The notes under the pieces were generated by a model that saw nothing but the letters and a program-made list of their open reading frames with translations, searched no databases and was not told where the DNA came from. The translations under genes were made by a program, and so were the position numbers. Shown piece by piece: positions 1 through 8,420 of a stretch of 64,000 nt of DNA. This DNA is from Vibrio cincinnatiensis (GTDB taxonomy: Bacteria > Pseudomonadota > Gammaproteobacteria > Enterobacterales > Vibrionaceae), in contig NZ_SGOM01000007.1 of NCBI RefSeq assembly GCF_022113815.1, positions 1 through 64,000 on the forward strand. Direction: 5' to 3'. Position 1 is the first letter of the stretch; each line of letters opens with the position of its first letter.

Positions 1-74
1 AACTCAGAAGTGAAACGAAACAGCGTCGATGGTAGTGTGGGGTCTCCCCATGTGAGAGTAGAACATCGCCAGGC
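1..74 (+). rRNA. rrf: 5S ribosomal RNA, 3' part (cut by window start)
   Basis: The bases align without gaps to the 3' two-thirds of the complete 5S copy at 275-392. The window starts inside the gene, so the first 44 or so bases are missing. It differs from the second copy at five internal positions (20, 21, 26, 44 and 62) and at the last base. Two of these, 26 and 62, form one base pair of helix V by the E. coli numbering, T-A here and C-G in the other copy. It should be the 5S that follows a 23S gene just upstream of the window. Confidence 0.95.
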
Positions 75-166
75 TTTTAATTTTGTATTATAGATAAGTT
101 TAATTATCTATAAGGCGAAACTCTAGCGCTAAAATGATAAGCGAACTAGCAGTTGAAAAGAGATCT

Positions 167-242
<76 letters not shown>

Positions 243-274
243 GTTATTTAGGTAGTTAATTACCAGTAGAATTT

Positions 275-392
275 TTCTTGGCGACTATAGCACTTTGGAC
301 CCACCTGATCCCATGCCGAACTCAGAAGTGAAACGAAGTAGCGCCGATGGTAGTGTGGGGTTTCCCCATGTGAGAGTAGGACATCGCCAGGT
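275..392 (+). rRNA. rrf: 5S ribosomal RNA, second copy (complete)
   Basis: A full-length 5S of about 118 nt. The 5' end near CTTGGCGAC pairs with GTCGCCAGG-like sequence at the 3' end (helix I), and the GGGGTTTCCCC helix IV and the loop E region are intact. It follows the tRNA-Thr by 32 bases and is the last gene of the rRNA operon. The exact ends are set by analogy with other 5S RNAs and may be off by one or two bases. Confidence 0.95.
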
Positions 393-401
393 TCATATAC
401 T

Positions 402-430
402 AAGCCCCTGCAGTAATGTAGGGGCTTTTT
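402..430 (+). terminator. Terminator of the rRNA operon
   Basis: Stem AAGCCCCT/AGGGGCTT with a 10-base loop, followed by a run of T. It lies 9 bases after the 5S. The opposite strand also forms the hairpin, so it may also stop the convergent DUF547 gene, whose stop codon is at 432. Confidence 0.9.
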
Positions 431-431
431 G

Positions 432-1211
432 CTATATATCGTTTAATGACCAATTGTACTCATAACGAATTCTTCCTGTATAGTGAGAGAGTTCTGGACG
501 ATACCTACTCAGATGTTGTAATAGTTGAGCTTTATTACCAAAGTCATCCGCATACCATTTATAGATGGTAGAAAGAATCAAGCTTGATTCTTTGAATTGT
601 GCACCTTTCGTACTGTTAATAAATGCTTGCGCTGCTTCTTCTAACTGACTGTCTATATTTTTCGCCGTAAAAACTTTAGCTTGAAGATTTGGGCACCCTA
701 GACTGGCACAGTTGAGTACATAATGAATCTTGGGGTCTTGCCATATTGGTCTAAGGATACGATGTTCAATATCATTTAAAGTTAGATCTTGTCCTTGAAT
801 TGTGATGAGAGGTAAATCCCAGGGACCAAACTGAAACCAGCCTCCAAGTTTAGTAATAGAGGTTAGAGGATAGTTTTCTAAAATAATTTTTACTGTCAGT
901 GCATTATAGAGGTTTATCCAATAAGCATATTGTTCTCGCTTATTCAGCCTTCTTGGATCGAACTGGCTTAGCTGGTTTAAGTAGTTCTGAAGTGTTTCTT
1001 GATCATCTTGGCTAACTTGAGCGTAAGCAAATAATGTTTGTTGATCATGTTGAATGAGGTAGTTGTCGAGCATTATTTGCCATGAATGGTGAGAAATAAC
1101 CATTTGGCTATGTTCATCACTTTTATTCCAGTAATCCCATAAATCAGGTTTAGGTGCTCCAAGAGGTGACTGTGAAAAGCATAAGGCAAGTAGTGAAATT
1201 AGGTATTTCAT
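432..1211 (-). CDS. DUF547 domain protein, probably exported
   Basis: A 259-residue protein of the DUF547 family, whose biochemical function is not known to me. It starts with a short hydrophobic signal-peptide-like segment (about residues 1-19, ending near LGA). The family core follows, with the motifs YWINLYNALTVKIIL, DIEHRILRP and NCASLGCPNL, the last with two conserved cysteines. I chose the ATG at 1211; an in-frame TTG four codons upstream is possible, but neither has a strong ribosome binding site. The gene is convergent with the rRNA operon and downstream of leuD on the same strand, though a hairpin separates it from leuD. Family assignment is firm; function is open. Confidence 0.85.
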   Translation of the reverse strand: MKYLISLLALCFSQSPLGAPKPDLWDYWNKSDEHSQMVISHHSWQIMLDNYLIQHDQQTLFAYAQVSQDDQETLQNYLNQLSQFDPRRLNKREQYAYWINLYNALTVKIILENYPLTSITKLGGWFQFGPWDLPLITIQGQDLTLNDIEHRILRPIWQDPKIHYVLNCASLGCPNLQAKVFTAKNIDSQLEEAAQAFINSTKGAQFKESSLILSTIYKWYADDFGNKAQLLQHLSRYRPELSHYTGRIRYEYNWSLNDI

Positions 1212-1240
1212 AAGCAATATCAAGGTTATAGTGATAGGTA

Positions 1241-1268
1241 AAGAAAAGGGCCACCCTTGGCAGCCCTT
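1241..1268 (-). terminator. Terminator after leuD
   Basis: Read on the minus strand, AAGGGC...GCCCTT encloses a partly paired middle and is followed by TTCTTT. It sits 9 bases after the leuD stop and just before the DUF547 gene, so it is the likely end of the leuABCD transcript. Confidence 0.75.
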
Positions 1269-1276
1269 ACGATTTT

Positions 1277-1879
1277 TTATTTTAAAAAATTTGGTATATT
1301 TGCTTCATAAATGGCAATTTTGCTTTCATGCTGCAGCGTTAACCCAATATTATCTAAGCCGTTTAACAAGCAATGACGACGAAATTCGTCTATTTCAAAT
1401 TGATAGGTTTTTCCGTTTGCATGAATGGTCAGAGCCTCAAGATCAACGGTGATTTGGGCTCCTTCATTAGTGTGTACAAACTGGAAAAGATCATCAACTT
1501 CTTGGTCTGTTAAACGAACGGGAACCATCTGGTTATTGATTGAGTTACCATAGAAGATGTCTGCAAAGCTTGGTGCGATCATGACCTTAATTCCATAATC
1601 AGCGAGCGCCCAAGGGGCATGTTCTCTTGAGGAACCACACCCAAAATTTTCACGAGCAAGTAGAATGCTCGCTCCTTGATAACGAGGCTCATTCATCACA
1701 AAATCAGGGTTGGGTTGGTGACCTTCGTCATCTAAAAATCGCCAATCATGGAAAAGGTGTTTACCAAATCCTATGCGATTCACTTTTTGTAAAAACTGTT
1801 TGGGTATGATGGCATCTGTATCGACATTCGCAGCATCAAGAGGAACGACTAAGCCTGTATGAGTTTGGAAACCTGACAT
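1277..1879 (-). CDS. leuD: 3-isopropylmalate dehydratase, small subunit
   Basis: A 200-residue protein, the usual length. With LeuC it forms the isomerase that converts 2-isopropylmalate to 3-isopropylmalate, the second step of leucine synthesis in the cytoplasm. The N-terminal part carries the family sequence [16 protein letters not shown], and the substrate-binding loop [16 protein letters not shown] is intact. It lies 20 bases after leuC and is the last gene of leuABCD, with a terminator hairpin just beyond. Confidence 0.98.
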   Translation of the reverse strand: MSGFQTHTGLVVPLDAANVDTDAIIPKQFLQKVNRIGFGKHLFHDWRFLDDEGHQPNPDFVMNEPRYQGASILLARENFGCGSSREHAPWALADYGIKVMIAPSFADIFYGNSINNQMVPVRLTDQEVDDLFQFVHTNEGAQITVDLEALTIHANGKTYQFEIDEFRRHCLLNGLDNIGLTLQHESKIAIYEANIPNFLK

Positions 1880-1899
1880 ATTTCTCTTTCCTCTCTAAA

Positions 1900-3306
1900 T
1901 TAGTTAAATTGACGAATATCGACAAAATGCCCAGCAATGGCGGCTGCAGCTGCCATTGCTGGACTCACCAAGTGAGTTCGACCCGCTCGACCTTGTCTTC
2001 CTTCAAAGTTTCGGTTTGATGTGGATGCGCAGCGTTCACCTGGGCCTAATCGGTCATTATTCATCGCTAAGCACATTGAGCAACCGGGTAAACGCCATTC
2101 AAAACCAGCGTCAATGAAAATTTTATCTAACCCTTCGGCTTCAGCTTGGGCTTTTACTTGCTCAGAGCCCGGCACGATCAGAGCCTGCACGTGGGGGGCG
2201 ACTTTTTTGCCTTTGGCTACCGCTGCAGCTGCGCGGATATCCTCGATTCGGGAGTTGGTACAAGAGCCAACAAACACTTTGTCCACTTGATAATCAGACA
2301 AGGATTTTCCTGCTTCTAGGCCCATATAGGCCAGTGCCTTTTCTGCTGATGCTTTCTCAACGGGATCACTAAAGCTATCAGGTGAAGGAATTTTCTCATC
2401 AACAGCAATAACTTGTCCGGGGTTAGTGCCCCAAGTTGCTTGAGGTTTGATCTCTGTAGCATCAAGAGTGACAACTGCATCATATTCAGCGTTTGGATCG
2501 GTGACGAGAGTTTTCCAATAGGCAACAGCGGCTTCAAAATCATCGCCTTGAGGAGCAAATTTGCGTCCTTTAATATAATTAAAGGTCGTTTCATCTGGTG
2601 CGATCAGGCCCGCTTTCGCGCCAAGTTCAATTGCCATGTTACAGACGGTCATTCGGCCTTCCATGGAGAGATCTTGGATCGCTTCACCACAAAATTCTAC
2701 AACATAGCCAGTACCACCTGCTGCAGTCGTTTTACCTATGATAGCTAACACAATATCTTTAGCCGTAATGCCAGGTGCAACTTTGCCTTTGACTTCAATT
2801 TTCATGGTTTTAGCACGAGCTTGCTTCAGTGTTTGAGTTGCGAGTACATGCTCAACCTCTGAAGTACCAATACCAAACGCGAGTGAACCAAATGCTCCGT
2901 GTGTTGCGGTATGAGAGTCGCCACAAACAATCGTCATTCCTGGTAGAGTAATACCAAGCTCTGGACCCATGACATGAACAATGCCTTGATATTTGTGATT
3001 TAAATCATAAAGAGTGACTCCAAATTCTGCACAGTTTTTGGAGAGAGTTTCCATTTGGATGCGTGCCATTTCACCGGAGGCATTAATGTCTTTGGTGGTG
3101 GTTGATACGTTGTGATCCATCGTGGCGAACGTTTTTTCGACTTGACGAACTTTTCTTCCTTTTTCTCGTAGACCATCAAAGGCTTGAGGTGAGGTGACTT
3201 CATGGACTAGATGACGGTCAATATACAGAATCGGGTTTTCACCTTCTGCGGCAACGACCACATGAGCGTCATAAATTTTTTCGTATAAGGTTTTTGCTTT
3301 TGACAT
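1900..3306 (-). CDS. leuC: 3-isopropylmalate dehydratase, large subunit
   Basis: A 468-residue aconitase-family subunit. It holds the catalytic 4Fe-4S cluster, whose three cysteine ligands are visible in [12 protein letters not shown] and GCSMCLAMN. The substrate-binding sequences [13 protein letters not shown] and FVGSCTNSR are also present. It works with LeuD in the second step of leucine synthesis. The gene is third in leuABCD, with 57 bases separating it from leuB; that gap holds a hairpin without a T run. Length and motifs are normal, and I see no frameshift. Confidence 0.98.
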   Translation of the reverse strand: MSKAKTLYEKIYDAHVVVAAEGENPILYIDRHLVHEVTSPQAFDGLREKGRKVRQVEKTFATMDHNVSTTTKDINASGEMARIQMETLSKNCAEFGVTLYDLNHKYQGIVHVMGPELGITLPGMTIVCGDSHTATHGAFGSLAFGIGTSEVEHVLATQTLKQARAKTMKIEVKGKVAPGITAKDIVLAIIGKTTAAGGTGYVVEFCGEAIQDLSMEGRMTVCNMAIELGAKAGLIAPDETTFNYIKGRKFAPQGDDFEAAVAYWKTLVTDPNAEYDAVVTLDATEIKPQATWGTNPGQVIAVDEKIPSPDSFSDPVEKASAEKALAYMGLEAGKSLSDYQVDKVFVGSCTNSRIEDIRAAAAVAKGKKVAPHVQALIVPGSEQVKAQAEAEGLDKIFIDAGFEWRLPGCSMCLAMNNDRLGPGERCASTSNRNFEGRQGRAGRTHLVSPAMAAAAAIAGHFVDIRQFN

Positions 3307-3337
3307 TGCTTCTTCCTTGAGCTCAATGAGCCAATTG

Positions 3338-3357
3338 GAGCCGATCTTTGTCGGCTC
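3338..3357 (-). other. Intercistronic hairpin between leuB and leuC
   Basis: Seven-base stem GAGCCGA/TCGGCTC with a six-base loop in the 57-bp leuB-leuC gap. On the transcribed strand no T run follows, so it is more likely an mRNA processing or stability element than a terminator. That role is inferred. Confidence 0.45.
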
Positions 3358-3363
3358 TAAATA

Positions 3364-4467
<1,104 letters not shown>

Positions 4468-4505
4468 CTAATTTTTATTTAAATTGTGTTTGCTAACGCT
4501 AAAAT

Positions 4506-6056
4506 TTATACGGTAGCGATTTTTTTATTCTGTTTTATCTCAGCAATTTGATCGGCTCGATGAATACTGTTAATGACATGAAGCAAGGCTTGTCCTGATG
4601 CTTCGACAATATCGGTCGAGACACCGGTACCATGATATTTTCGACCTTTATAGTGAGCGATAATATCGGCTTGGCCTAACCCATCTTCCCCTTCCCCTTT
4701 TGCGGTTAGGTCAAATTTGTCCAGTACAATTTCATACCCAGTGACACGATAAATACATTGATAAAGGGCATCGACGGGGCCATTTCCTACGGCGGCCTCA
4801 CATTTCTCTTCTTCACCACATTGCAGCTTAATCGTTGTGGTTGCCATGATGCTACCCGATTGTACGCTAAGGTAGTTTAATTTATAAAAATCATCTTCTT
4901 CACGTAGATTTGAAAAGTGCATTAATGCTTCTAGATCATAATCAAAAACTTGACCTTTACGATCGGCAAGTTTTAGAAAGTCTTCATATAATGCATCAAG
5001 GTTATACTCATTTTCGTTATAACCCATTGAATCCATATGGCTCTTAACAGCAGCTCGACCACTGCGACTGGTTAAGTTGAGTACCTGATTTTTTAGCCCG
5101 ATCGATTCAGGAGTAATGATTTCATAAGTGTTCTTATTTTTTAATACACCGTCTTGGTGAATGCCTGAAGAGTGGCTGAAGGCATTTGCTCCAACAATGG
5201 CTTTATTACTTTGAATGGGCATGTTGCACAGTTGGCTAACTAATTTACTGGTTCGACTGATCTCTTCGTGTTGAATGTTAGTGCTAACCCCCAAAAGGTC
5301 TTGGCGAGTTTTTAAGATCATGGCGACTTCTTCTAGAGCACAGTTACCAGCACGCTCACCAATACCATTAATGGTCCCTTCTACTTGGCGGGCTCCGGCT
5401 TGAACGGCAGCTATGGAATTAGCGACAGACATTCCTAAATCATCATGGCAGTGGACAGAAATTACGGCTTTATCTATGTTCGGAACTCGGTTAAAGAGCG
5501 TTTGAATGATGCCACCAAATTCACTTGGAACAGTATACCCAACGGTATCAGGAATATTAATGGTTGATGCACCGGCATTAATGGCCGCTTCCACCATTCG
5601 ACATAGATTATCAATGGGGGTTCTTCCTGCATCTTCACAAGAAAACTCAACATCATCAGTATAGTTACGAGCATGCTTAACTGCGTGAACGGCCATCTCT
5701 ACAACATCGTCATAGCTGCGGCGTAGCTTGTCTTGAACGTGGATGGTAGAGGTTGAGATAAAGGTGTGAATCCGAAAAGCCTCAGCCACTTTTAATGCTT
5801 GTGCAGCGGCATCGATGTCTTTCTCTACCGCTCGAGAAAGGGCACAAATTCGGCTGTTTTTAATATGTTTGGCGATCGTTTGAACGGATTCAAAATCCCC
5901 GGGAGAGGAAACGGGAAAACCGGCTTCAATGACATCGATTCCTAGTCGTTCAAGAGCATAGGCGATTTGTAGTTTTTCTCTTACTGTAAGGCTGGCAGAC
6001 AATGCCTGTTCACCATCACGTAATGTGGTATCGAATATAATAACTTGATCGCTCAT
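4506..6056 (-). CDS. leuA: 2-isopropylmalate synthase
   Basis: A 516-residue enzyme that condenses 2-ketoisovalerate with acetyl-CoA, the first committed step of leucine synthesis. The catalytic barrel carries [14 protein letters not shown] near the N-terminus and the metal-binding [13 protein letters not shown]. The C-terminal third corresponds to the allosteric domain through which leucine inhibits the enzyme in this family. It is the first structural gene of leuABCD, and its transcription must pass the attenuator in the 5' leader (6107-6134). Start ATG at 6056 follows a GGGAG-type ribosome binding site. Confidence 0.98.
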   Translation of the reverse strand: MSDQVIIFDTTLRDGEQALSASLTVREKLQIAYALERLGIDVIEAGFPVSSPGDFESVQTIAKHIKNSRICALSRAVEKDIDAAAQALKVAEAFRIHTFISTSTIHVQDKLRRSYDDVVEMAVHAVKHARNYTDDVEFSCEDAGRTPIDNLCRMVEAAINAGASTINIPDTVGYTVPSEFGGIIQTLFNRVPNIDKAVISVHCHDDLGMSVANSIAAVQAGARQVEGTINGIGERAGNCALEEVAMILKTRQDLLGVSTNIQHEEISRTSKLVSQLCNMPIQSNKAIVGANAFSHSSGIHQDGVLKNKNTYEIITPESIGLKNQVLNLTSRSGRAAVKSHMDSMGYNENEYNLDALYEDFLKLADRKGQVFDYDLEALMHFSNLREEDDFYKLNYLSVQSGSIMATTTIKLQCGEEEKCEAAVGNGPVDALYQCIYRVTGYEIVLDKFDLTAKGEGEDGLGQADIIAHYKGRKYHGTGVSTDIVEASGQALLHVINSIHRADQIAEIKQNKKIATV

Positions 6057-6106
6057 ATTGGCTCCCTGATCTCGACAGTTAATCGTTTACTTCCTGAATA
6101 TACTTA

Positions 6107-6134
6107 TAAAAAAACCCGCATCTCGATGCGGGTT
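6107..6134 (-). terminator. leu operon attenuator (leader terminator)
   Basis: On the minus strand, AACCCGCAT pairs with ATGCGGGTT around a CGAG tetraloop and is followed by seven T. It lies between the leuL stop codon (6170) and leuA (6056). A GCGGGT sequence overlapping the end of leuL is complementary to the ACCCGC of the 5' arm. It could therefore form an antiterminator when a ribosome stalls upstream on leucine codons. The hairpin is seen; the switching is inferred from the classical leu attenuation model. Confidence 0.9.
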
Positions 6135-6169
6135 CTATGTAATCTTGTGTGTTATTTTTCTTCCACAAT

Positions 6170-6232
6170 CTACCCGCGCGAATGGTTCACGATAAGGAGT
6201 AGGCCCAGCAGGAGAGAAAAACGTGATGTCAT
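6170..6232 (-). CDS. leuL: leu operon leader peptide
   Basis: A short ORF in the leader of leuABCD encoding about 20 residues, or 23 if the ATG at 6241 is used. Six leucines come in two triplets, SLLLGLLLIV, using CTC, CTG, CTG, CTA, CTC and CTT. The longer form adds two more. The layout resembles E. coli LeuL: RF near the start, the leucine run, then IV and RG. I prefer the ATG at 6232 because GTGGA sits about 9 bases upstream; at 6241 it would be too close. The stop codon overlaps the GCGGGT antiterminator sequence, and the attenuator follows about 36 bases later. Leucine shortage should stall the ribosome on the run and free transcription. Confidence 0.88.
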   Translation of the reverse strand: MTSRFSLLLGLLLIVNHSRG

Positions 6233-6263
6233 CAGTAACATTCCACACTATTAAGTTAACAAA

Positions 6264-6292
6264 TTAGTACCGCACTCAACCTAACACGTCAA
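6264..6292 (-). promoter_or_regulatory. Candidate promoter of leuLABCD
   Basis: On the minus strand TTGACG, a 17-base spacer and TACTAA lie just upstream of leuL, which would give a short 5' leader as in enteric leu operons. A second candidate with a better -35, TTGACA at 6331-6336 with AATAAA 17 bases on (6308-6313), lies further upstream. I cannot decide between them from sequence alone. Confidence 0.4.
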
Positions 6293-6415
6293 CCATTAAG
6301 TTGCTTTTTTATTCATATCGAATTTATTTTTGTCAAAAATCCACTTAAAACTATTTCATCACTTAGTGAATGTGTGATGAATAATAAAAGTATCGAGGGA
6401 TGACTCACCGCTCTA

Positions 6416-6437
6416 TAATTAATCAATTGATTAATTA
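6416..6437 (+). promoter_or_regulatory. 22-bp perfect palindrome, candidate TetR operator
   Basis: The half-site TAATTAATCAA is followed directly by its exact inverse, giving a 22-bp palindrome centred at 6426/6427. It ends 21 bases before the tetR start and lies in the promoter region of the tetR-RND operon. A local repressor binding its own operator is typical of this family, so autoregulation is likely but inferred. Confidence 0.6.
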
Positions 6438-6458
6438 ATATATATAGAGCTTTGAATC

Positions 6459-7109
6459 GTGGAAGAAAGCTTGAGGAAAGTTGGACGCCCCAATAACGTT
6501 ACCCATGCGAGAGAACGGCTGATTCACTATGCAAGGGAACTGTTTGTTGTTATGCCTTATGACAAAGTCTCTACCCGATTAATCGCTCAAAAAGCGGGTG
6601 TCAATATCGCGATGATCCGCTATTACTTTGGCAGTAAAGCCGGGTTGTTTGAAACCATGTTGCGTGAAACCTTTATTCCGATGCAGCAGCAAATGCACAA
6701 ATTAGTGGTAGAGGGGTCACATAAACACCTCGCTGATTTAATGCGTACTTATTATCGTGAGATGCTCAATGTTCCCCAATTTCCCCGTTTGGTTATGCAA
6801 GTGATGCAGATGCCGTCTTCAGATAGCCAGCGGAAGTTAGTAGAAAAAGTGATTTTTGATGTCACTCAACCCGTACAAGAAATCATTTTTGAGAAGCTAA
6901 AGCAACAAGGCGTGATTCGCCCAGAGATGGACCCTCAACTTTGTCGAGTTTCTTATATCAGCTTAATGGTATTTCCATTTTTAGCCCCTCCCGCATTATT
7001 TGCGGTTCATGGTATTGAGTTGACGGATGAATTTCTAGAACGCCTCTATGAGCATAATATTTTGTTGATGACTCAAGGCTTTATTTTGCCAACAGCCAAT
7101 AAGGATTGA
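6459..7109 (+). CDS. TetR/AcrR-family transcriptional regulator
   Basis: A 216-residue regulator. The N-terminal helix-turn-helix (about residues 18-62) has the family signature VSTRLIAQKAGVNIAMIRYYF followed by GSKAGLFETML; the rest should be the ligand-binding and dimer domain. It is first in a three-gene operon with an RND adaptor and pump (3-base gap to the adaptor), so it probably controls that pump. The start is a GTG at 6459; an in-frame TTG at 6471, preceded by GGAAG, is a credible alternative. The 22-bp palindrome upstream is its likely operator. The ligand cannot be predicted. Confidence 0.93.
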   Translation: MEESLRKVGRPNNVTHARERLIHYARELFVVMPYDKVSTRLIAQKAGVNIAMIRYYFGSKAGLFETMLRETFIPMQQQMHKLVVEGSHKHLADLMRTYYREMLNVPQFPRLVMQVMQMPSSDSQRKLVEKVIFDVTQPVQEIIFEKLKQQGVIRPEMDPQLCRVSYISLMVFPFLAPPALFAVHGIELTDEFLERLYEHNILLMTQGFILPTANKD

Positions 7110-7112
7110 ACG

Positions 7113-8420
7113 ATGATTCTCAATCGTAAACGACTTTTCTTTCCTGTTTTCGCGGTAGGCATCGCGGTGCTGTTTTTTGCCATAAAATTACGCCCGGATT
7201 TGCCAATCAAGCCGATCAGCAATCGTGCTCGACTGGTCGAAATTCAGCCATTAGAACAAACCGTTATTGCTCCACTTTTGATTGGGTTTGGGAATGTGGC
7301 TCCAAAAGTTGAATGGAAAGCGATTGCTGAAATTTCTGGCAAGGTGGTTTATCGACATCCTCAGTTGGAAAAAGGGCAAATTCTCGCGCAAGGCACCGAG
7401 ATACTGCGTATTGATCCGTTTGATTACCAGTTAAAGCTGCGTCAAGCGGAGGCTGAGCTTCAGTCCAGTCAAACGTCCTTAATGAAGTTAAATCAGCAGG
7501 CGTTTAATTTACAGCAGACATTAATGATTGAGCAAAAGCGCTTAGCACTTAGTCGTGCTGAGTTGGCAAGAACTGAGAACCTTGTTAAAAAAGGGGGGGC
7601 TTCTCAGTCAGATCTGGATCAGAGAAAGCTCACCACTCTCGCTCTGCAAAGTGCGGTTCAAGATATTGAAAATCAGCTTTCCTTAATTCCTGATGAAAAA
7701 CGTGTTGCACAAGCGGTCGTCGATGTGAATCAATGGAAGGTCAAAGAAGCTGAGCGGCAGTTAGAGAAAACTCGAATTATTTTGCCTCAAACATTGCGTA
7801 TTGCTCAGGTGGATATTGAAGAGAGTCAGGTCGTAAATACTCAACAAATGATGGTTGTGGCTCATGGTCTTGACGTGATGGAGGTTGATGCGCAGTTCTC
7901 TCTTCACGATATGCAGACACTTTTTTCAAGCTTTGCTGGTATCGATCAAAATCAATGGCTTTTACAACAAGAGATGCCATTAGTCACTTCGATGGTTGAA
8001 TTAAGCAGTGGTCATTTTACCGCTCGTTGGCCTGCTCAAGTGATGCGAATCAGTGAAGCCGTGGCTCCAGCCCAAGCTACTGTAGGGGTTATTCTTGAAA
8101 TCACTCAAGAGCCTGACACGTTTACCTCAGGCCGCCACCCTATGCTTTTAAATGGTATGTTTGTGAAAATAACCCTTGAAGGGCCGTCACATCGAGCTTG
8201 GGTCATTCCTGAACATGCCCTACATGGGGATAAAATATACCTTATGGATGATGATCAGCGATTGAAGATTCTACCTATCACTGTTCGTTATCGGCGAGCG
8301 GATCAGGTCGTGATTAGTGGTGATCTTAACTCAGGTCAGCGCTTAATTTTGAATGATCTTTTACCTGCGGTTGAAGGTATGTTACTGCGTGAAAATCAGG
8401 TTGAGGGAATAGACGGATGA
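7113..8420 (+). CDS. RND efflux periplasmic adaptor subunit
   Basis: A 435-residue HlyD/AcrA-type membrane fusion protein. An N-terminal membrane anchor (about residues 7-25) has no lipobox cysteine. A lipoyl-like segment follows (AEISGKVVYRHPQLEKGQ, near residues 70-90), then a long helical hairpin (about 105-210) and beta-barrel and membrane-proximal domains. It should bridge the pump at 8417 to an outer-membrane channel. Its stop overlaps the pump start by 4 bases (ATGA), so translation is probably coupled. A run of six A and seven G (near residue 160) is a possible slippage site. Substrates are unknown. Confidence 0.92.
   Translation: MILNRKRLFFPVFAVGIAVLFFAIKLRPDLPIKPISNRARLVEIQPLEQTVIAPLLIGFGNVAPKVEWKAIAEISGKVVYRHPQLEKGQILAQGTEILRIDPFDYQLKLRQAEAELQSSQTSLMKLNQQAFNLQQTLMIEQKRLALSRAELARTENLVKKGGASQSDLDQRKLTTLALQSAVQDIENQLSLIPDEKRVAQAVVDVNQWKVKEAERQLEKTRIILPQTLRIAQVDIEESQVVNTQQMMVVAHGLDVMEVDAQFSLHDMQTLFSSFAGIDQNQWLLQQEMPLVTSMVELSSGHFTARWPAQVMRISEAVAPAQATVGVILEITQEPDTFTSGRHPMLLNGMFVKITLEGPSHRAWVIPEHALHGDKIYLMDDDQRLKILPITVRYRRADQVVISGDLNSGQRLILNDLLPAVEGMLLRENQVEGIDG

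Noticed and set aside
1231..1452. 73-codon plus-strand ORF antisense to the end of leuD
   Set aside because: It lies opposite a conserved gene, has no ribosome binding site and no family likeness; it is a shadow frame.
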